Part shown: in pieces, positions 41,806-51,750 of the stretch
Layout: the number at the start of each line of letters is the position of its first letter
How positions within the stretch are numbered: the first letter of the stretch is position 1
Origin: Pararhodonellum marinum
GTDB lineage: Bacteria > Bacteroidota > Bacteroidia > Cytophagales > Cyclobacteriaceae
Assembly (NCBI RefSeq): GCF_015354735.1
Contig: NZ_JACEFJ010000012.1
Span: 62,001-126,000 of the forward strand
Reading direction: 5' to 3'
DNA: 64,000 nucleotides
The notes under the pieces: model-generated
The model's input: the letters and a program-made list of their open reading frames with translations, nothing else
The model's database searches: none
Told to the model about the DNA's origin: nothing
Made by a program: the position numbers and the translations under genes

Positions 41806-43416
41806 TCAAAACGGCGCCTTACCCCCACTCCCTAACCCTCCGGGAAAACCTTCCTCATCACCGCCGTTGGCCTTGGACTGCACCCGGATCATGTTGCTGT
41901 CATCAAATCCCTGTCCGCTCGCCGCACTGGGAAATTTGCTGCCATAAAAAGCATCCTGGGCCTGATAAGGTGTATTCATCTCAAGGTCGGTGAATTTGGT
42001 GTATTTTCCGATAAACCGCAATTTGACGTTTTCCAGTGAACCGTTTCTGTGCTTGGCGATGATCACCTCCCCCACTCCGGCAGTGGCATTCCCATCTTCA
42101 TCTTCGGTGATGCCATAGTACTCCGGTCTGTAAAGAAACATGACCATGTCGGCATCCTGCTCAATGGCTCCGGATTCCCTCAAATCAGAAAGCTGGGGCC
42201 GCTTGTCTCCTCCCCTGGTTTCCACCGCTCTGGAAAGCTGGGACAAGGCAATCACAGGCACACTCAATTCCTTGGCGATTTTCTTGAGCGCCCTGGAAAT
42301 GCTGGCAATCTCCTGTTCCCGGTTGCCTCCTCCCCCGCCTTTGGCATCTCCCGACATGAGCTGAAGGTAATCGATCACGATCAATTGGACATCATGCTGG
42401 GCCTTGAGGCGTCGGCATTTGGCCCTGAGTTCGAGGATGGAGAGAGCAGGGGTGTCATCTACAAACAGGTTGGCTGCAGAAAGTTTGCTGGTTTTATGAA
42501 TCAGCTGCTGCCACTCATGTTCTGCCAGGTTTCCTTTTTTGATTTTTTCGGAATCCAATTCTGCCTCCGAAGAGATCAACCGGTTCACCAGCTGTACCGA
42601 AGACATTTCAAGTGAAAAAATGGCCACCGGGCGATTATGGTCCACAGCGGCATTTCTCAAAACGGAAAGAACAAAGGCCGTCTTACCCATGGCCGGTCTC
42701 GCGGCGATGATCACCAAGTCAGACTTTTGCCATCCGGAAGTAACCCGGTCCAAAGCAGTAAAACCACTGGGAACACCAGTAAGTCCGTCTTTTTGGCCTT
42801 TCTTGCTCTCCAGTTCCACTATGGCTGCCCGCATGATGGAACTCATGTTGGAGTAATCTTTTCTGATGTTGCTTTCAGAGATGTCAAAAAGGGATTGTTC
42901 AGTTTTGTCCAGCAGTTCAAAGACATCGGAAGTCTCCTCGAAGGCTTCTTTTTGGATTTCCGAAGCGATGCTGATCAATTGCCTTTTCATCGCCTGTTCA
43001 GAGATAATCCGGGAATGGAACTCTATGTTGGCCGCAGAAGAAACCCGCGAAGTAAGTTCGGTAATGTAAAAAGGCCCACCTACAATCTCCAACTTACCGT
43101 TTTTACGCAGTTGGTTGGTTACGGTGAGCAGATCTACAGGTTCACTGGCATTGAAAAGATCCAAAATGGCCTGATAGATTTCTTTGTGGGCATCTTTGTA
43201 GAAGCTGTCCGGTTTCAGGATGTCCACTACCTCAGTTAGGGCATCCTTTTCCAGCATCAATGCACCCAATACGGCTTCTTCGAGATCCAAGGCTTGGGGA
43301 GGCAACTTTCCCAGCCCCATGGTCAGGTCAAGGTTTGGTTTTCTATTGATGGAACTACGTTCTTTTGGATTTGATCTTCCTTCTGCCATATCAACAAATG
43401 TAAGTGCTTTGGTCAA
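41806..43416 (-). CDS. dnaB: Replicative DNA helicase DnaB
   Basis: Hexameric fork helicase, 536 residues (start also possible at 43389, giving a MAEG N-terminus). The N-terminal domain begins at PPQALDLEEAVLGALMLE. The RecA-like core carries Walker A ARPAMGKTAF, Walker B VIVIDYLQLMSG, and the arginine region SDLRESGAIEQDADMVMFLYR. The Gly-rich tail is Bacteroidota-like. It is followed on its 3' side by the Rhs island and low-complexity sequence. Two DnaA-box-like words lie upstream of its start. Confidence 0.96.
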   Translation of the reverse strand: MTKALTFVDMAEGRSNPKERSSINRKPNLDLTMGLGKLPPQALDLEEAVLGALMLEKDALTEVVDILKPDSFYKDAHKEIYQAILDLFNASEPVDLLTVTNQLRKNGKLEIVGGPFYITELTSRVSSAANIEFHSRIISEQAMKRQLISIASEIQKEAFEETSDVFELLDKTEQSLFDISESNIRKDYSNMSSIMRAAIVELESKKGQKDGLTGVPSGFTALDRVTSGWQKSDLVIIAARPAMGKTAFVLSVLRNAAVDHNRPVAIFSLEMSSVQLVNRLISSEAELDSEKIKKGNLAEHEWQQLIHKTSKLSAANLFVDDTPALSILELRAKCRRLKAQHDVQLIVIDYLQLMSGDAKGGGGGNREQEIASISRALKKIAKELSVPVIALSQLSRAVETRGGDKRPQLSDLRESGAIEQDADMVMFLYRPEYYGITEDEDGNATAGVGEVIIAKHRNGSLENVKLRFIGKYTKFTDLEMNTPYQAQDAFYGSKFPSAASGQGFDDSNMIRVQSKANGGDEEGFPGGLGSGGKAPF

Positions 43417-43431
43417 AACCTTTTGAACAAT

Positions 43432-43452
43432 TTATTCACTCAGTTATCAACA
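43432..43452 (+). promoter_or_regulatory. Two DnaA-box-like words upstream of dnaB
   Basis: TTATTCACT (43432-43440) and TTATCAACA (43444-43452) each differ from TTATNCACA by one base and are separated by 3 bases, 16 bp upstream of the longer dnaB start. They could bind DnaA and link helicase supply to initiation. Confidence 0.35.
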
Positions 43453-43581
43453 AAGCCCTAACTTACTTACGAACAATTGGTTAGGTCTATTGTGGAAGCT
43501 AAAAAATATAATCATCAATACAAATCCATTTCCAAAGTGTATTTAGCCCTATTATTGACCAATTTCCTTATTCCTTTTTCG

Positions 43582-43589
43582 TAGTTTTG
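43582..43589 (+). promoter_or_regulatory. Candidate -7 box of the Mpl-type ligase gene
   Basis: TAGTTTTG matches TAnnTTTG; no TTTG at the usual upstream spacing was seen. The ATG at 43608 lies 19 bases downstream of the box. Confidence 0.4.
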
Positions 43590-43607
43590 AACTTTCAGAA
43601 TTTACCC

Positions 43608-44975
43608 ATGTCAAAGCAGTATCATTTTATCGCCATTGGAGGAAGTGTCATGCACAACCTGGCTCTTTCTATGGTCAGAAAAGGAGATGTCATCACTGGA
43701 TCTGATGATGAAATCTATGAACCCTCTCGAACCCGGCTGAGAGAAGCCGGCATTCTGCCTCCCTCTCTAGGCTGGTATCCGGAGAAGATCCACAGTGGGC
43801 TGGACGGCATCATTCTGGGGATGCATGCCCGGGCAGACAACCCTGAACTACAAAAGGCCCTTTCCCTAAGTTTACCCGTCTACTCTTTCCCTGAGTTTAT
43901 CTATGCCCAAAGCAAAGAGAAGAAAAGAATAGTCATTTCAGGTAGCCATGGCAAAACAACCATTACCTCCATGGTGCTTCATGTCCTGAAATCTTTGGAT
44001 ATGGCATTTGATTTCCTCGTGGGAGCTCAAATTGAGGGTTTTGATCTGATGGTGAAAATTTCCGATGCGCCGATCATGCTTATTGAAGGAGATGAATACC
44101 TCACCTCCCCCATGGATCCAAGGCCTAAGTTTTTTCATTACCACCACGATGTCTTGTTGATGAGCGGCATTGCCTGGGATCATTTCAATGTGTTCAAGAC
44201 CTTTGAAGATTACCGGGTGCAGTTTGAAAAGCTGGTCAAAATGACACCTGCTGACGGCACTTTTATCTACTGTGAAAGTGACCCTTTGGTCAAGGCCTTG
44301 GGAGAAGGAGGATTCACGGAAGCAGCATTGATCCCCTACCAGACCCATCCCTACCGGGTAAAGGATTCTGTCACTCAATTACTGGCCCCTTCGGGTCCAT
44401 TGGAAATCGCGGTTTTCGGAGAACATAATTTACAGAACCTTCAGGGTGCCCTTGAAATATGCAGACAGGTGGGTGTGGCAGATCAAGACTTTTACCAAGC
44501 GATCAAAACCTTTAAGGGAGCGGCAAAAAGACAGGAGATTCTGGCCAAATCCGAAAAAAGCATCTTCTTTAGGGATTTTGCCCATGCACCTTCCAAATTG
44601 AAGGCCACGGTAGATGCTGTAAAACAACAATTCCCTGAAAGAATTTTGGTGGCTGTGCAAGAATTACATACCTACAGTTCTCTGAATGAAGATTTCCTTC
44701 CCAATTATGCCCATACTTTTGATCAGGCTGACGAAGCCATTATTTATTTAAATCCTAAAGCCGTATCTTTAAAAAAACTGTCCCTGATGGACGAGAATAC
44801 GCTCCGAAATGGATTCCACAGGAAAGACCTGATATTGTTTACTGAAATTGATGAACTTAAAAATTTTCTGGAATCCAAGAATTACCACAACTCTTGTTTG
44901 CTTCTGATGAGTTCGGGCAACTATGACAACATGGACCTGAACCACTTAATTGAAAAAATAAACCAACCCAACTGA
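43608..44975 (+). CDS. mpl: UDP-N-acetylmuramate ligase, Mpl type
   Basis: Mur-ligase family, 455 residues from the ATG at 43608 (an upstream TTG extends it by seven codons). The N-terminal Rossmann segment is HFIAIGGSVMHNLALSM, the ATP loop SGSHGKTTITSMVLHVL (about 107-123), metal site EGDEYLTSPMD, and the domain 2-3 signature GEHNLQNLQGALE. The N-terminal pattern fits Mpl (tripeptide recycling) better than MurC because IGGSVM-N replaces the MurC GIGG-MSG loop. The gene overlaps nothing and is 4 bp from the exonuclease gene. Confidence 0.85.
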   Translation: MSKQYHFIAIGGSVMHNLALSMVRKGDVITGSDDEIYEPSRTRLREAGILPPSLGWYPEKIHSGLDGIILGMHARADNPELQKALSLSLPVYSFPEFIYAQSKEKKRIVISGSHGKTTITSMVLHVLKSLDMAFDFLVGAQIEGFDLMVKISDAPIMLIEGDEYLTSPMDPRPKFFHYHHDVLLMSGIAWDHFNVFKTFEDYRVQFEKLVKMTPADGTFIYCESDPLVKALGEGGFTEAALIPYQTHPYRVKDSVTQLLAPSGPLEIAVFGEHNLQNLQGALEICRQVGVADQDFYQAIKTFKGAAKRQEILAKSEKSIFFRDFAHAPSKLKATVDAVKQQFPERILVAVQELHTYSSLNEDFLPNYAHTFDQADEAIIYLNPKAVSLKKLSLMDENTLRNGFHRKDLILFTEIDELKNFLESKNYHNSCLLLMSSGNYDNMDLNHLIEKINQPN

Positions 44976-44979
44976 GATC

Positions 44980-45786
44980 ATGCAATTGAATCTAAAAACC
45001 CCTCTTGCCTTTTTTGACCTTGAGGCCACAGGCACCAACATTTCCACAGACCGCATTGTGGAAATTTCCATTTTCAAAATCCATCCCAATGGCAAGGAGG
45101 AAACCAAAACCATGCTTATCAATCCTACCATTCCCATACCTTTGGAATCTTCATTGATCCATGGGATTTACGACAAGGATGTAAAAGAGTCACCTACTTT
45201 CAAGGAGGCCTCACGAGAGTTGCATCAGTTTTTTGAAGGGGCGGATCTTGCGGGTTTTAATGTGTTGAAGTATGACATTCCGCTTTTGGTAGAAGAGTTC
45301 TTAAGGGCAGGAATTGATTTTGACATAGAAAAAAGAAACCTGCTGGATGCACAGAAGATCTTTTTCATGATGGAAAAAAGAAACCTGACCGCCGCCTATA
45401 AATTTTACTGCGGCAAAAACCTTGAAAATGCCCACAGTGCCGAGGCAGACACCATGGCTACCTATGAGGTTTTTAAAGCCCAAATCGAGCGGTACACCGG
45501 AGAAGAAATGGAAGACCTTCAGGGCAATTTGGTCGGCGTGGTGGAAAATGACATGAAGAAGATCCACAGCATGATCAATGAAAAAATGGTTGACTTGGCC
45601 GGCCGCTTTATTTTTAATGCCGAAGGTGTGGAGTGCTTTAACTTTGGCAAACACAAGGGCAAACCCATCGAGCAGGTGATCAAGGAAGAACCAGGATATT
45701 ATGACTGGATGATGAAGGGTGATTTTCCTCTGGATACCAAGAGAAAGTTTACCCAAGTAAAACTTCGCAGTTTCAACAACCGATAA
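44980..45786 (+). CDS. DnaQ-like 3'-5' exonuclease
   Basis: 268 residues with the DEDDh exonuclease core: Exo I FFDLEATG (about 10-17), Exo II FNVLKYDIPLL near 90, Exo III HSAEADTMAT near 150. The C-terminal third (about 215-268) has FNFGKHKGKPIEQV, the motif of a small domain often fused to such nucleases. It acts as an epsilon-type proofreader or general exonuclease; the absence of a clamp-binding motif at the usual place leaves this open. It follows mpl by 4 bp and ends before a terminator. Confidence 0.9.
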   Translation: MQLNLKTPLAFFDLEATGTNISTDRIVEISIFKIHPNGKEETKTMLINPTIPIPLESSLIHGIYDKDVKESPTFKEASRELHQFFEGADLAGFNVLKYDIPLLVEEFLRAGIDFDIEKRNLLDAQKIFFMMEKRNLTAAYKFYCGKNLENAHSAEADTMATYEVFKAQIERYTGEEMEDLQGNLVGVVENDMKKIHSMINEKMVDLAGRFIFNAEGVECFNFGKHKGKPIEQVIKEEPGYYDWMMKGDFPLDTKRKFTQVKLRSFNNR

Positions 45787-45787
45787 G

Positions 45788-45822
45788 AAAAGCCCGGACC
45801 TAATACGATCCGGGCTTTTTTT
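45788..45822 (+). terminator. Rho-independent terminator after exonuclease
   Basis: An 11-bp stem AAAAGCCCGGA (45788-45798) with TCCGGGCTTTT (45809-45819), a 10-base loop and T tail. A very good terminator. Confidence 0.92.
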
Positions 45823-45961
45823 ATTTGAATATTTTTAATCACTTACATGACGATTACAGATCCCGCAAATTCATAAGTTTGCATCAAACAAAAATATCTT
45901 AATATCAACCAGTATCAATAAATATCAAGTTTTAGCAGAATCTTACTCTTAAGCAGATTAT

Positions 45962-46759
45962 TTATTTATTCTTGTTATAATATTCCAATGCCTCCGGCAT
46001 TTGTTTGTTTAATTCTTCAATCCTTCTACCTGGTCCTGGGTGAGTGGAAAGAAATTCTGGAGGGCTTTGTCCGGCACCCGCGCTCATTCTTTCCCAGAAA
46101 CCAGGGGCTTCACGGGGATCATATCCTGCAATAGACATGAAAATCAATCCCAACCGGTCCGCTTCCAATTCATGGTTTCTGGAAAACTGAAGCATGCCCA
46201 GTTGGCCTCCAGCTCCTATGGCCTGCATAAAAATAGCTTGGGTCAGATTTGGATCTTGTCCCATGGCCACTTGAACACCACCCAATAGGCCATTGATGGC
46301 CATTTGATTGGACATTCTCTCTCTCCCATGACTGGCTACGGCATGGGCAATTTCATGACCCATCACTACCGCGATTCCCGCCTCGTCTTCGCATATTGGA
46401 AGAATACCTGTGTAGAAGGCCACCTTGCCCCCTGGCATGCACCAGGCATTGACTTGGTCACTTTCTATCAAATTAAATTCCCAGGCAAAGCCTTCCAGAA
46501 TTTCAGTATACCCGATTTCTTTAAGGTAAGTTTCTACTGCATTTGCCATGTTTTGACCTACCCTGACCACTTTCTGGCCTTCAGGACTGTTGGTAACGAC
46601 TTTGCTTTCGGCCAGTACCTCACCATACTGTTGATAAGCCATGGGAAGGATTTCTGAATTAGGCATCAAGTTCAACTGTCGTCGACCCGACAAGGGCACT
46701 TTGGCACAGGAGTATGCCATCAGCCCTATAAAAAAGAGCGCTATTAGTTTTTTTGTCAT
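45962..46759 (-). CDS. M48 family metallopeptidase lipoprotein
   Basis: 265 residues. Lipobox AYSC (Cys18) anchors it to a membrane. The zinc motif HEIAHA (His135, His139) and third ligand Glu197 in HELEADRLG are intact. Related to LoiP/YcaL and BepA peptidases that degrade misassembled outer-membrane proteins. No TPR is attached, so the LoiP-like type is more likely. It is divergent from the MscS channel gene. Confidence 0.92.
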   Translation of the reverse strand: MTKKLIALFFIGLMAYSCAKVPLSGRRQLNLMPNSEILPMAYQQYGEVLAESKVVTNSPEGQKVVRVGQNMANAVETYLKEIGYTEILEGFAWEFNLIESDQVNAWCMPGGKVAFYTGILPICEDEAGIAVVMGHEIAHAVASHGRERMSNQMAINGLLGGVQVAMGQDPNLTQAIFMQAIGAGGQLGMLQFSRNHELEADRLGLIFMSIAGYDPREAPGFWERMSAGAGQSPPEFLSTHPGPGRRIEELNKQMPEALEYYNKNK

Positions 46760-46928
46760 GGTTTAGTTTTTTGTTATACAAAAATGTCCAAAAAAGATGC
46801 CAGTTCAAAATCAAGCGATCAAATAATAAAGCATAGGCTCATTTCACAAGAAGGACTTTCATTCCCTCACTATCCCAATAAATCAAAAAAAAAGTTTAAA
46901 TTTCTACGAAATTTATTTTGACCCAACC

Positions 46929-48734
46929 ATGAAAAAACAAATTTTTGCTTTTTTTTTAGGTGCTTCGGTGATTTTTCAGTTCCAAGTTTTTTCTATGGAG
47001 CAAGAGCAATCAAATAGCTCGAAGGACTTGTCCATCCCTGCAGATACTACAGAAGGATTGCCTGAGCATCAAGAAGATCTTACCCAAATGGAAGAGCAAA
47101 ACAAGGTTCAGATCCCGCCTTTGCGTCAACTTTCAGAAGAAATGAAGACTCAGATGGAAGATATCATCCAAAGAGATTCCATCCATCGAATCTATGTCAA
47201 ATATCAAATGGACGAACTTAAGGCCATTAGCGAGGGATATCCAGTAGCACCTTTTAGGGATACGCTATTTTTCATTTATACCCGACTGGGCCAACTGAGC
47301 GCCGCTGAAAGGGCTGAAAACATCAATTTTAAAATAAAGGAGGTTTTCAAAACGGGTAAATATGTGTCCGATTCCTTAAAAGTTGTTTCCAACAATGGTT
47401 TTGAGGACATCTCATACCAGGATTTGATCTTGGTATCCATTAGTCCTGTTGATGCGCTGTGGTATGAAAAAACAGCCCCTGAGCTGGCAGAAATTTACAA
47501 AGAATCCATAAACCAGGCATTAGGGCTCCATTTTGAAAGCAATACCATCAAGGAATGGTTGAAAAAATTAGGTCTTGTCTTGTTGATCATTTTAGGGGTG
47601 AGCCTTATTGTGGCGGTAATCAATAGGTTATTTAAACGTTTAGGACATTACCTGAGTAGCAAAAAGGAAGCTTTCACCCATGGTTTTTCATTTCGAAATG
47701 TGCAGCTCTTCAATGCAAAGGATTTCGAGCGGGTAACTTTACAGATTCTTTATTTCACCAAATTGCTGGCCATTTTTTTTGCCATTTACTTATCCTTGCC
47801 CTTACTCTTCAGTATTTTTCCCGAAACCCAAGAGTACACCAACACCTTATTGGGTTGGGTATTAGAACCAGCACAGAAGGCGCTCAATGGCATGTTAGGC
47901 TTTTTGCCTGATCTTTTTACCATTTTGGTGATTTATTACATATTCCATTATGCCATCAAAGGCATTCGTTTTTTTGTCACTGAAATTGAACACGACAAAA
48001 TTCAGATTTCAGGTTTTCCGGCAGAATGGGCGCAACCGACTTTCAGCATTGTAAGGTTTTTGCTGTACGCATTTATGCTCGTCCTGATTTTTCCCTATTT
48101 GCCGGGTTCGGGATCCGAGGCTTTCCAGGGAGTGTCTATTTTTGTCGGAGTGATCTTTTCACTGGGTTCTACCGGTGCAATTTCCAATATGATCGCTGGC
48201 TTGGTCATCACTTATATGAGGCCATTCAAATTGGGAGACCGGATCAAAATCAATGATATCACGGGGGATGTGATCGAAAAAACCATGTTGGTCACAAGAC
48301 TACGAACCCCTAAAAATGAAGACATCACCATTCCTAACTCAACCATTCTTTCCAGTAATACGGTCAATTTTTCTGCCAATGCCAAAGAGGATGGCCCTGG
48401 TCTGATCGTACATACCACCGTTACCATAGGCTATGATGTTCCTTGGAAAAAAATACATGCCGCATTGATCGAAGCAGCCTGCAGAACCAATATGATCATG
48501 CCCAAACCCAAACCTTTTGTTTTACAAACCAGTTTGGATGACAATTACGTGGCCTATCAGATCAATGCCTACACCAAATTTGCCAACAAACAGCCCACCA
48601 TCTATTCCCTATTGCACCAAAACATTCAGGATGTCTGCAAAGAAATGGACATTGAGATCCTGTCTCCCCACTATCGGGCCAACCGGGACGGAACAGAAAG
48701 CACCATACCCTCAGATTGGAAATCACCTGAATAA
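46929..48734 (+). CDS. Mechanosensitive ion channel, MscS family
   Basis: 601 residues: signal-like N-terminus, a polar periplasmic region to about 200, four to six membrane spans (about 215-240, 275-300, 325-345, 370-400), and the MscS core from about 400. The pore-lining helix shows GVIFSLGSTGAISNMIAGLV, followed by the cytoplasmic beta domain MRPFKLGDRIKI and TPKNEDITIPNST. Relieves turgor on osmotic downshock. The N-terminal extension makes it a larger, MscK-like variant, which is common in Bacteroidota. Confidence 0.88.
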   Translation: MKKQIFAFFLGASVIFQFQVFSMEQEQSNSSKDLSIPADTTEGLPEHQEDLTQMEEQNKVQIPPLRQLSEEMKTQMEDIIQRDSIHRIYVKYQMDELKAISEGYPVAPFRDTLFFIYTRLGQLSAAERAENINFKIKEVFKTGKYVSDSLKVVSNNGFEDISYQDLILVSISPVDALWYEKTAPELAEIYKESINQALGLHFESNTIKEWLKKLGLVLLIILGVSLIVAVINRLFKRLGHYLSSKKEAFTHGFSFRNVQLFNAKDFERVTLQILYFTKLLAIFFAIYLSLPLLFSIFPETQEYTNTLLGWVLEPAQKALNGMLGFLPDLFTILVIYYIFHYAIKGIRFFVTEIEHDKIQISGFPAEWAQPTFSIVRFLLYAFMLVLIFPYLPGSGSEAFQGVSIFVGVIFSLGSTGAISNMIAGLVITYMRPFKLGDRIKINDITGDVIEKTMLVTRLRTPKNEDITIPNSTILSSNTVNFSANAKEDGPGLIVHTTVTIGYDVPWKKIHAALIEAACRTNMIMPKPKPFVLQTSLDDNYVAYQINAYTKFANKQPTIYSLLHQNIQDVCKEMDIEILSPHYRANRDGTESTIPSDWKSPE

Positions 48735-49043
48735 GTGAAAAGTCATGGAAATCAATATTTTCGCACCACGATTCCTAAAGTAAATCTATCGCTTTTACAC
48801 GCTGCTACCTGGCAGAGAACCTAGACGGATTCCAACGTTTTTTCCAAAAAATAATTTCTTAGGTTTCATCTAAACAGATTCAAATATTTGCTACATTTCC
48901 TCATTAAATAACCCATATTGACTTTAAAAACTTTTCATCATAGCTTTTCTTATCGACCCATTTTCGATTTTTAAAAAAGAAACATGGCAAAATAAACCTG
49001 AAAATTATGGTTTAAGGTGTTGGACAACTTTAACTTCCCAGTC
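48735..49043. other. Intergenic region before lipoprotein gene
   Basis: 309 bp without a supported gene, no clear terminator and no exact promoter match. Nothing notable was seen. Confidence 0.4.
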
Positions 49044-50276
49044 ATGAAAAAATTACATTTATTGGCTATTGCGATCCTATTTCTCTGTTCATGCGCAGAA
49101 ACGGAAGAACCTACTACAGTTTCAGAAACGGAATTGCTTTCAATCAAAGTCTTGTCTACTGCTTTAAATTCAGGTGAACAAGGAATAGTAATGACACACA
49201 CTGAAACAGGGTCACCCATCGGCTATGCCAGGTTCAGCAATGGGGCCACATTGAATATAGATGTAGAAAAAGGCAAGAAATACCATCTTACTGTAATAAG
49301 TAAAAAATTCAATATTTATGAAATTGAAACTTACAGTTTTATGCAAGACAGGCAAATCACCCTAGGTAACAAAAAACCTGAGATGGAAAATTTCATGGCA
49401 GGAAATGGAATTTTCGTAACCTTTATCACACATCATAGCGATATGGATTATGGAAATCTTTCCAGTAACCTGGGGATTATCAGTAATAAATGGTCCTTAA
49501 ATTCCAAAAAAGTTCAATTGGAAAACAGCTATTTCGCAAATTCAAGTCAATATCTACTTTCTGCAAGGACAAGGAACGGTGAAATCAGGTATAAATTGAT
49601 CGATAGGCCAGAAAGGAGTAGTTTTGACACCTATGAATTTTCCAAACTGTTGCGATATGATAAAGAATTAACATTGCCGACAAAGCACCTCCAACGGTTC
49701 ATTTTTAAAATCTCCAGTTTAAAAAGAGAAATCGGAACTTGGCGATATCATTATATCATCGATCAAGCAAGTATAGGCGACAATCCTTTCCCAATGCCTG
49801 AATCTACCAAATTGGGTTTTATTGACCAATTCGAAGATTACGAAACCATCGTTACTGGAATTCCAAATGCCGTGATGAGTTCAGGATATTATAAAGTAGG
49901 TGCAATTCCCACAGATATAAAACTTCCAGAAGGACAAAAAATAGATATTGAATCGAGGTCAATAATTGATTTCAAGTATTCCACCTCGTTTACACACAAT
50001 CACTTTTCAGCGACTTATTATTATTCTCCTCCTACGACTTTTACCAAGGTGAATTGGACTATACATGGGGACCGGAACAATCTAAAAGTCAAATCCTTAC
50101 ATGCTGATGCTAATTCCTTAGACCCTGCCCTACCCAATATCAACGAATTAAGACTTACAAGCATAACTGCTATAAACAGCAGTATGAGCTATACTGAAAT
50201 CCTGAAGGAAAAATTCCAAACACCTGATCCCTTTCTTAAACTGGAATACACGTGGTTGAAAAGCAACGCAAATTAG
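49044..50276 (+). CDS. Lipoprotein of unknown function
   Basis: 410 residues from the ATG at 49044 (lipobox LCSC, Cys17). After a short linker there is a carboxypeptidase-regulatory/Ig-like stretch (about 40-110) and a large, mostly beta-stranded domain with no recognised motif. The sequence is rich in Ser/Thr/Tyr, as in surface-exposed outer-membrane lipoproteins. I do not recognise a family. It stands alone with about 300 bp of gap on both sides. Confidence 0.65.
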   Translation: MKKLHLLAIAILFLCSCAETEEPTTVSETELLSIKVLSTALNSGEQGIVMTHTETGSPIGYARFSNGATLNIDVEKGKKYHLTVISKKFNIYEIETYSFMQDRQITLGNKKPEMENFMAGNGIFVTFITHHSDMDYGNLSSNLGIISNKWSLNSKKVQLENSYFANSSQYLLSARTRNGEIRYKLIDRPERSSFDTYEFSKLLRYDKELTLPTKHLQRFIFKISSLKREIGTWRYHYIIDQASIGDNPFPMPESTKLGFIDQFEDYETIVTGIPNAVMSSGYYKVGAIPTDIKLPEGQKIDIESRSIIDFKYSTSFTHNHFSATYYYSPPTTFTKVNWTIHGDRNNLKVKSLHADANSLDPALPNINELRLTSITAINSSMSYTEILKEKFQTPDPFLKLEYTWLKSNAN

Positions 50277-50594
50277 AGACAACATGGCAAGCTTTAACCC
50301 CGTAAATTTTCATTAAAGCTAAAGGTTGTTTGGTTTAATTTTCAAGATTTAAATGCAGGGTAAAGAATACTTAGGAAATAACAAAAACCTTCTCTGCCCT
50401 ATTATGTCTTCTGCGAACTGGATTTTTAATCCTACAGTATTCCAAATCTTTATTTATATTTAATTTAAATAAAAATTTACCAAATTTTATTTTATAAATT
50501 TTTACTTATTCCAATTCTAAATTGGAAAAAATGAAATCAAGCTGGAACTTAGCACTTAAATTTTGGTTATGTTTGTATATAAAATCTAAATACA
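50277..50594. other. AT-rich intergenic region with ferritin promoter
   Basis: 318 bp, very AT-rich from 50440 on. Apart from the ferritin -7 box at 50568 no gene or repeat is seen. Confidence 0.4.
50568..50575 (+). promoter_or_regulatory. Candidate -7 box of ferritin gene
   Basis: TATGTTTG matches TAnnTTTG and is 20 bases upstream of the ferritin ATG. No matching -33 TTTG at 19-21 bases. Confidence 0.45.
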
Positions 50595-51134
50595 ATGAAA
50601 AACAAAGAAATTGTAACGTTACAACGTTCCCTCTTGCACGATACAGAAAAACTGCTCAACCAACAGATAGAAATGGAAGGCAAATCCTCCGCTTACTATT
50701 TATCCATGGCTTCCTGGTGTGACATGATGGGCTATGACAATGCCGCTGGATATTTATATACCCATGCCGAGGAAGAAAGACAGCACATGCTGAAACTATT
50801 CCATTATATCAATGAAGCAGGTGGCCATGCCATTCAGCCAGAAATATCTGGAGTAAGGCAGCATTTTAATTCTTTGAGAGAAGTTTTTGAGTTGATCTTG
50901 GAACATGAAATTCAGGTGACCAAATCCATCAACAGCATTGTTGACCATTCCTTTGGCGTGAAAGACTTTGCTACTTTCAGCTTTATGCAGTGGTATGTAA
51001 CAGAACAACGGGAAGAGGAAACCTTGGCCAGAAGAGCGCTGGAACTGTTTGATATCATCGGTGAAGAAGGGGTTGGCCTATGGACCATAGATCAGGAATT
51101 GGGCAAATTGCACGAAAAAACGGCAGGAAACTGA
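50595..51134 (+). CDS. ftnA: Ferritin
   Basis: Iron-storage protein of 179 residues. The four-helix bundle carries the ferroxidase ligands: a Glu in the first helix (MEGKSSAYYLSMA), the pair in HAEEERQHM, Glu in the third helix (LEHEIQVTKSIN), and Gln/Glu in WYVTEQREEE. There is no heme-binding Met of bacterioferritin. Expected to form a 24-mer that stores Fe(III). A single-gene unit with its own promoter and terminator. Confidence 0.93.
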   Translation: MKNKEIVTLQRSLLHDTEKLLNQQIEMEGKSSAYYLSMASWCDMMGYDNAAGYLYTHAEEERQHMLKLFHYINEAGGHAIQPEISGVRQHFNSLREVFELILEHEIQVTKSINSIVDHSFGVKDFATFSFMQWYVTEQREEETLARRALELFDIIGEEGVGLWTIDQELGKLHEKTAGN

Positions 51135-51146
51135 CCTTATAAATTT

Positions 51147-51182
51147 AAAAAAAGCAACCTTATCCCAAAGGTTGCTTTTTTT
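51147..51182 (+). terminator. Rho-independent terminator after ferritin gene
   Basis: AGCAACCTT (51153-51161) pairs with AAGGTTGCT (51168-51176), extended by A/T pairs, with a 6-base loop and T tail. Confidence 0.9.
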
Positions 51183-51333
51183 ATGCCCCTTATTTTTTTA
51201 GCTTTAAAGAAAAGTTGGTTGATAAGCTGAGTGGCAAAGCTTTTTCACATCGGTTTTTTCAATGTTGCCCTAAAAGGATGCCCAAAAAGTAATTCTACCT
51301 ACCAAAATTATCAAAAAGCAATAGCCCGATTCA

Positions 51334-51750
51334 ATGGTAAACAAACTGCTCAAAATAGAAAAGATAGGCAAGCACTTACTCCGGTCAGGAATCATTCTTT
51401 ACCTGGCTGCCATCATCTACCTTACCTTCAATTTTGACATCAATCAATCCGGCACCTATGGCAGAAGTGCCATTACAGTCACCATTTTATTGATCATCAT
51501 TTTCCTTTTGTACCACTATAAAAATCCCAAAGCCGGAATAGTGGGGGGCATAGGGGCCATTATTTTTTTTATAGGGTCAGCCATTGTAGTAGGCTACAGC
51601 GACTTTCAGGTGCCCGGACTTCCCTATTCTATGATTTTTCTCCACACCATTAAAGATATCCTATTGGCTTTCGGGGCATTGATCCTTACAGGGCAATCTG
51701 TGAAAGAACTTGTCAGACTAAAAATCACCCAGCCTTTTCCGAAGGTTTAG
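51334..51750 (+). CDS. Small membrane protein, function unknown
   Basis: 138 residues, four predicted membrane spans (about 18-32, 46-60, 65-86, 101-121). The loops have few charged residues and the ending is Lys-rich. No family is recognised; a channel, sensor or assembly factor are all possible. It is a single gene. Confidence 0.55.
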   Translation: MVNKLLKIEKIGKHLLRSGIILYLAAIIYLTFNFDINQSGTYGRSAITVTILLIIIFLLYHYKNPKAGIVGGIGAIIFFIGSAIVVGYSDFQVPGLPYSMIFLHTIKDILLAFGALILTGQSVKELVRLKITQPFPKV

